NCBI RefSeq assembly: GCF_042683745.1
Contig: NZ_JBHUJX010000019.1
Span: forward strand, 62,001-126,000
Direction of reading: 5' to 3'
DNA length: 64,000 nt
DNA from: Pseudoneobacillus sp042683745
GTDB taxonomy: Bacteria > Bacillota > Bacilli > Bacillales > Cytobacillaceae
Shown here: positions 60,330 through 64,000 of the stretch, piece after piece
How the letters are laid out: each line of letters begins with the position of its first letter
Numbering within the stretch: the first letter of the stretch is position 1
Position numbers and translations under genes: made by a program
The notes under the pieces: model-generated
What the model saw: the letters and a program-made list of their open reading frames with translations, nothing else
Database searches by the model: none
What the model was told of the DNA's origin: nothing

Positions 60330-61964
60330 TTATTTCATCTGTAAGTTTAGTTTTTCAAGTTCTTCTTCTATTTTTTCAATCTCAATTCTTTGAAACAATG
60401 GACTAATTGAATGAAGTTGGATGGCAGATATGTTCACTACATTCCATTCGTGATTGTTTATTCCTAGCATTTCTTTCACCTTTTCACTCGAGAGAGGTAA
60501 AAATGGTGATAGTACTTGAGCAAGGTTAGCAATGATGAAAAGACAGTTACTTAATGTTTCGGAGCAGCCCTCTACATCTTCATTGACTTGCTTCCAAGGT
60601 TGCCTTTCATCGAAGTACTTATTCGCCTCTCTAACACATTCAAAGATTTTTTCTAATGCTTGTTTGAAGGAACCACCTTCAATCAATTGACCTATTTCAT
60701 TAAAAAGGTTTTGAACTCTATTTTCAGTTGATGGATCAACAATAGTACTTATGATCGGAACGTCATTATATTTTCCTATAAATTTAAGGGTTCGATTGAC
60801 TAAATTTCCATATCCTCCGAGTAATTCACTATTATGACTATAAATAAATTCCCTCCATGAGAAATCAGAATCGTGCTTTTCTGGGGCATTAATCGTTAAA
60901 AAATATCGGATGGAATCAGGATCATATCTCTCTAACACGTCTGGAACCCACACTGCCCAGTTTCGGCTCGTCGAAATTTTCTTTTTTTCGAGCGTTAAAT
61001 ATTCATTTGAAATGATATGCTTTGGCAAAGCTTGATTTCCTAAACCTTTTAAAATCGCTGGCCAAATGATGGTGTGAAACGGAATATTATCTTTACCATG
61101 GACATAATACGTTTTTGTATCTCCTCTCCAAAAAATAGAGTCGTCCTGTCCAGTTTCTTTACTCCACAATTTACTGGCAGAATAGTAACCAGAAACGGCT
61201 TCTATCCATACATAGATTTTCTTATCCTCATATCCTGCAACAGGAACACTGACACCAATAGGTAAATCTCTAGACACTCCTCGATCCTGAAGGCCTTCCT
61301 TCAAATACCTTTCTGAGAGTTGGATGGCATTTGAACGCCATGCTTGATCTTGTTTTGCCTGTAATACATACTTATCAAGCTCTCTTTGAAACGAGTTTAA
61401 TGAGAAGTAGAAATGCTCTGTACGTTTGATAAGAGGTTCGTTTCCGCATAACTTACACTTTTTATTTTTTAAATCTAAAGGATCAAGGATCGTTGAACAG
61501 TGATCACATTGGTCCCCGCGGGCAGAGTTGCCGCAATTTGGACAAGTTCCTTCTACATAACGATCTGGAAGAAACTGTTGATCTGTTTCACAGTATGCTT
61601 GTTCGATTTCTTTTTTGTAAATTAAATTTTCTTCGAGAAGCTTTAAGAATATATCCTGAACGATTTCATGATGATGCATTGTATCCGTTCTTGTATAACA
61701 GTCGTATGAAAAGCCTAATTTCGTAAAGCAAGCAGCAAACTCATTATGATATCGATCTGCTATTTCCTTAGCAGATACTCCTTCTTGTTTAGCTTTAATT
61801 GCAATAGGTGTTCCATTACAGTCACTGCCTGAAACATAGAGTACGTCTTCTCCCTTTAACCGATAATACCTTGCAAGAATATCCCCCGGTAATAAACTAG
61901 CTATATGCCCTAGATGCAAAGACCCATTGGCGTATGGCCATGCTCCTCCTATAAAAACACTCAT
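60330..61964 (-). CDS. metG: Methionyl-tRNA synthetase, MetRS2 (E. coli/archaeal) type
   Basis: The 544-residue class I synthetase charges tRNA-Met. It has the HIGH-equivalent GSLHLGHIASLLPGDI, the KMSKS-equivalent KKKISTSRN, and an insertion with zinc knuckles CPNC...CDHC and CKLC. The Cys-rich insertion and residues such as YVSGSDCNGTPI follow the MetRS2 type, unlike the usual Bacillus MetRS1. The C-terminal tRNA-binding domain found in many longer enzymes is absent. ATG 61964 is eight bases after GGAGG. It is preceded by a T-box with an apparent ATG specifier. This may be a second MetRS of the organism. Confidence 0.88.
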   Translation of the reverse strand: MSVFIGGAWPYANGSLHLGHIASLLPGDILARYYRLKGEDVLYVSGSDCNGTPIAIKAKQEGVSAKEIADRYHNEFAACFTKLGFSYDCYTRTDTMHHHEIVQDIFLKLLEENLIYKKEIEQAYCETDQQFLPDRYVEGTCPNCGNSARGDQCDHCSTILDPLDLKNKKCKLCGNEPLIKRTEHFYFSLNSFQRELDKYVLQAKQDQAWRSNAIQLSERYLKEGLQDRGVSRDLPIGVSVPVAGYEDKKIYVWIEAVSGYYSASKLWSKETGQDDSIFWRGDTKTYYVHGKDNIPFHTIIWPAILKGLGNQALPKHIISNEYLTLEKKKISTSRNWAVWVPDVLERYDPDSIRYFLTINAPEKHDSDFSWREFIYSHNSELLGGYGNLVNRTLKFIGKYNDVPIISTIVDPSTENRVQNLFNEIGQLIEGGSFKQALEKIFECVREANKYFDERQPWKQVNEDVEGCSETLSNCLFIIANLAQVLSPFLPLSSEKVKEMLGINNHEWNVVNISAIQLHSISPLFQRIEIEKIEEELEKLNLQMK

Positions 61965-61989
61965 CTTACATTCCTCCTTCCATTTTTTC

Positions 61990-62302
61990 AAAAACAAAAA
62001 ACCCCGCCCTCATCTACTAAATAGATAAGGACGGGGTTTGAATTCCCGTGGTACCACCTTCATTTACCAATGGCTCACACCATTAGCCTCAACAAGTACG
62101 CAAGTTCAAAAAACTTTTATACCGTGGTTTTTATAACAAGTACCAACACTTGCCGTAGCCTACTTAATGTTTAAAATCGTTCAGTACGGAGCTCCAAGAC
62201 CATTGTTCGAACAAGAATTTTCGCTTCTTTTCAGCTACCGAAGCTCTCTGTGTAAAATCGCTTTGCTCTACTTTTTCTCATCATTGCTTTTAATATTAAA
62301 TT
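61990..62302 (-). ncRNA. T-box leader upstream of the MetRS gene (Met specifier)
   Basis: On the minus strand the T-box sequence AAGGTGGTACCACGG (62060-62046) is exact, preceding a strong terminator: AAACCCCGTCCTTATCTA pairs with TAGATGAGGGCGGGGTTT (61999-62039), followed by TTTTTTGTTTTT. Stem I features are at about 62200-62290 (AGAGAGCTTCGGTAGCTG). The segment CGAACAATGGTC places ATG (62203-62201) in the specifier position. A TATAAT (62314-62309) starts the leader. Uncharged tRNA-Met should therefore permit readthrough. Confidence 0.9.
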
Positions 62303-62367
62303 ATTCGTATTATATCCAAATTGTTGAGAAAGGGGAAGTGTTTTTTTACAGATAATCTCCATTTCAT

Positions 62368-63405
62368 TTACCAATCCAATTCTGAAACTAACTCATTTAA
62401 TAATTCATTAACAGAGTATCTCTTATGGATCATTCCTACGCCTTGACCAACCCATAAAGACATGTACTCAGGATTAGATTCAGCTGATGCTTTCGCCCGT
62501 AATGGCTTGGTTAGTTCATTTTGAATAGGATATGGAGGTATTTCTAGCTTCTCGTCCATAAGCTTATCAATAAATTCATTTCTTATCCCTCTCGCAAGTT
62601 TTCCCGAAAATACCTTTGTCAGGATCGTATTTTCTTCATTACTTTCGATAATTTTATCCTTATACTTCTCATGCGCCCCACTCTCATGACAGGTTAAAAA
62701 AACGGAACCAAGTTGTACCCCTACGGCACCTAAGACGAAAGCAGCGTTTATCCCTTTTCCATTTACGATTCCACCTGCTGCAATGACTGGAGTTTTTACA
62801 TTTTCAATCATTTGGGGAACTAGTGATAATGTTCCAATTAGTGGCTCACCCTCTGTTGTAGGAAACGTACCACGATGTCCCCCTGCTTCACTTCCTTGCG
62901 CGATAATAAAATCAACCCCGTTTTCTTCAAGCTGAACAGCTTCATTAACGGTTGTAGCCGTTCCTCCTACCTTAATCCCAGCATTCTTCAACTCTTTTAC
63001 GATAGAAGAATCTGGGAGACCAAAGGTAAAGCTACATATGGCAACTTTTTCATTAATAATAACTTCTAATTGTTTTTCGAAAGTGTTAACACTCTTCTTT
63101 TGCAGGGATGTAAACTCTTCATCTGAATTTACATTTAAATATTGCCTCATCGCTTTGATGTCCCTTTGTGAAACGGAATTAATTCCTTCTGGAAGAAATA
63201 GGTTTACACCAAAAGGGTTGGCAGTTAGGGATTTAATCTCGACTATACTTTCCTTCAGACCCTCCGGAGTCATATAACCCGCTCCAATATTTCCAACAGC
63301 CCCATAATTTGAAACCGCTGCTACCAACCGAGACGTTGTTACTCCCCCTGCCATTCCTGCTTGAAAAATAGGATATTTTATCCTTAATTCATGAAAATTC
63401 AGCAA
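62368..63405 (-). CDS. Nitronate monooxygenase / 2-nitropropane dioxygenase-like FMN enzyme
   Basis: A 345-residue TIM-barrel flavoprotein. YPIFQAGMAGGVTTSRLVAA, NPFGVNLFLP, VDFIIAQGSEAGGHRGTF (the catalytic and FMN-binding segment) and TPVIAAGGIVNGKGINAAFV are the NMO class I/II signatures. It oxidises alkyl nitronates in known relatives; B. subtilis YrpB is of the same size. The start is TTG 63405 after GGGAGG, about eight bases away. It is upstream of the T-box on the same strand but with its own region; no regulator is adjacent. Confidence 0.87.
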   Translation of the reverse strand: MLNFHELRIKYPIFQAGMAGGVTTSRLVAAVSNYGAVGNIGAGYMTPEGLKESIVEIKSLTANPFGVNLFLPEGINSVSQRDIKAMRQYLNVNSDEEFTSLQKKSVNTFEKQLEVIINEKVAICSFTFGLPDSSIVKELKNAGIKVGGTATTVNEAVQLEENGVDFIIAQGSEAGGHRGTFPTTEGEPLIGTLSLVPQMIENVKTPVIAAGGIVNGKGINAAFVLGAVGVQLGSVFLTCHESGAHEKYKDKIIESNEENTILTKVFSGKLARGIRNEFIDKLMDEKLEIPPYPIQNELTKPLRAKASAESNPEYMSLWVGQGVGMIHKRYSVNELLNELVSELDW

Positions 63406-63512
63406 AAATGCTCCCTCCCTTTTAAGATATTACTCATTTACAAAATATTGAGATATTAATAGTTTACCTATATAATTCATGTTAATTCAAATTTTGAAAG
63501 AAGGATAATTGG

Positions 63513-64000
63513 ATGAAGCGAACATTGTTAATAAGTGATATTCATGGTGAATTGGTGAAGTTTGAACAATTACTAGAAATGGTAAATTACAATCCAGATC
63601 AAGATCAATTAATTTTACTAGGCGATTACGTCGATCGTGGCCCTCATTCGAAAGAGGTCATCGAAAAAGTAATGAGCTTAAACGAAGCTGGAGCTAGAGT
63701 ACTAAAGGGCAATCATGAAGATATGATGATCAAGGCATTAACAACAGATGAAGAACATGCCTGGAATCGTTGGGTAAAGATAAACGGTGGCGATAAAACA
63801 TTATTAAGTTATGGTTTTTCAGAAGAAGATTTGATCGTAAGTGAAGAAACATTTCAAAAACCGTTATTGCCATCTGAAATACTAGAGAAGCATTTGGAGT
63901 TTGTTCAAGGGCTTGAACATTATATTGAAACGGATGAATATATCTTTGTTCACGCGGGTGTTCACCCATCTACTCCTGTTACTGAAACAGACCCACATAC
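63513..64000 (+). CDS. Calcineurin-like metallophosphatase (PPP type), partial at window end
   Basis: The frame runs from ATG 63513 off the end of the window (162 codons seen). It begins KRTLLISDIHGELVKFEQLL (metal D-x-H), then LILLGDYVDRGPHSKEV (GDxxDRG) and VLKGNHEDMM (GNHE), the three signature motifs of the PPP/ApaH/PrpE superfamily, and FVHAGVHP later supplies the fourth. Serine/threonine phosphatase or diadenosine tetraphosphatase activity are both possible. AAGGATAATTGG precedes the start. The C-terminus is missing here. Confidence 0.88.
   Translation, partial: MKRTLLISDIHGELVKFEQLLEMVNYNPDQDQLILLGDYVDRGPHSKEVIEKVMSLNEAGARVLKGNHEDMMIKALTTDEEHAWNRWVKINGGDKTLLSYGFSEEDLIVSEETFQKPLLPSEILEKHLEFVQGLEHYIETDEYIFVHAGVHPSTPVTETDPH

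Overview
The window looks like the chromosome of a low-GC Gram-positive bacterium of the Bacillaceae. The base composition is AT-rich, GGAGG-type ribosome binding sites precede most genes, TTG and GTG starts are common, and many genes have B. subtilis look-alikes (citS-citT-citM, dhaS, scoA-scoB with a GntP permease, nagA-nagB, rocB, yuxL, yodC, yrpB). I cannot name the genus. I saw no rRNA, tRNA, CRISPR array, prophage or intact insertion sequence. Decay is visible as several gene remnants and small interspersed palindromes.

Layout. 1-1.25 kb: a VOC protein and a broken ECF sigma/anti-sigma module. 1.4-3.4 kb: an S9 peptidase, followed by a pair of GAAGCA-bounded palindromes. 3.7-8.4 kb: a carboxylate-uptake block (AEC permease, CitS-like kinase, CitT-like regulator, CitM-like citrate transporter with a perfect cre site). 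8.6-10.4 kb: HTH regulator plus MFS exporter behind a promoter with a palindromic operator. 10.4-11.8 kb: an intact ECF sigma/anti-sigma pair. 12-17 kb: MFS, M20 amidohydrolase with EamA transporter, and aldehyde dehydrogenase dhaS with two cre boxes. 17-26.4 kb: VOC, purine permease, beta-propeller, MarR with DHA2 exporter, tandem DJ-1 protein with DUF2306 membrane protein, AraC regulator. 26.4-35.1 kb: M20 peptidase and a decayed second copy of its 5' end, lipoprotein, methyltransferase-like protein, triple-domain VOC fusion, GNAT, and a TetM/EF-G-like GTPase.

35.4-38.8 kb: a two-gene 2-oxoacid:ferredoxin oxidoreductase (gamma-delta fusion, then alpha-beta fusion). 38.8-40.8 kb: nagA-nagB. 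41-43.5 kb: another VOC and a third ECF sigma/anti-sigma pair. 43.6-49.7 kb: a ketone-body operon (GntP permease, scoA, scoB, 3-hydroxybutyrate dehydrogenase) followed by its probable PAS/AAA+ sigma-54 activator. Upstream of the operon lie a textbook -24/-12 promoter, a cre box and two palindromic enhancer-like sites.

49.7-53.8 kb: an apparent five-gene operon of unknown function: WYL regulator, two BtrH-like proteins (one with and one without the putative Cys/His pair), a 54-residue zinc-ribbon protein and a tandem GNAT protein. This is my best candidate for an undescribed system. 53.9-64 kb: rocB, GNAT, DHA2 exporter, APH-like kinase, YodC-like nitroreductase with two tandem palindromic operators, a GNAT pseudogene, a small membrane protein, a MetRS2-type methionyl-tRNA synthetase under a T-box with an apparent Met specifier, nitronate monooxygenase, and a metallophosphatase that runs off the end.

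The common theme is uptake and use of organic acids, ketone bodies, amino sugars and peptides under catabolite control (cre sites at citM, dhaS, the ketone-body operon and possibly nagAB), mixed with single-regulator/efflux-pump detoxification modules.
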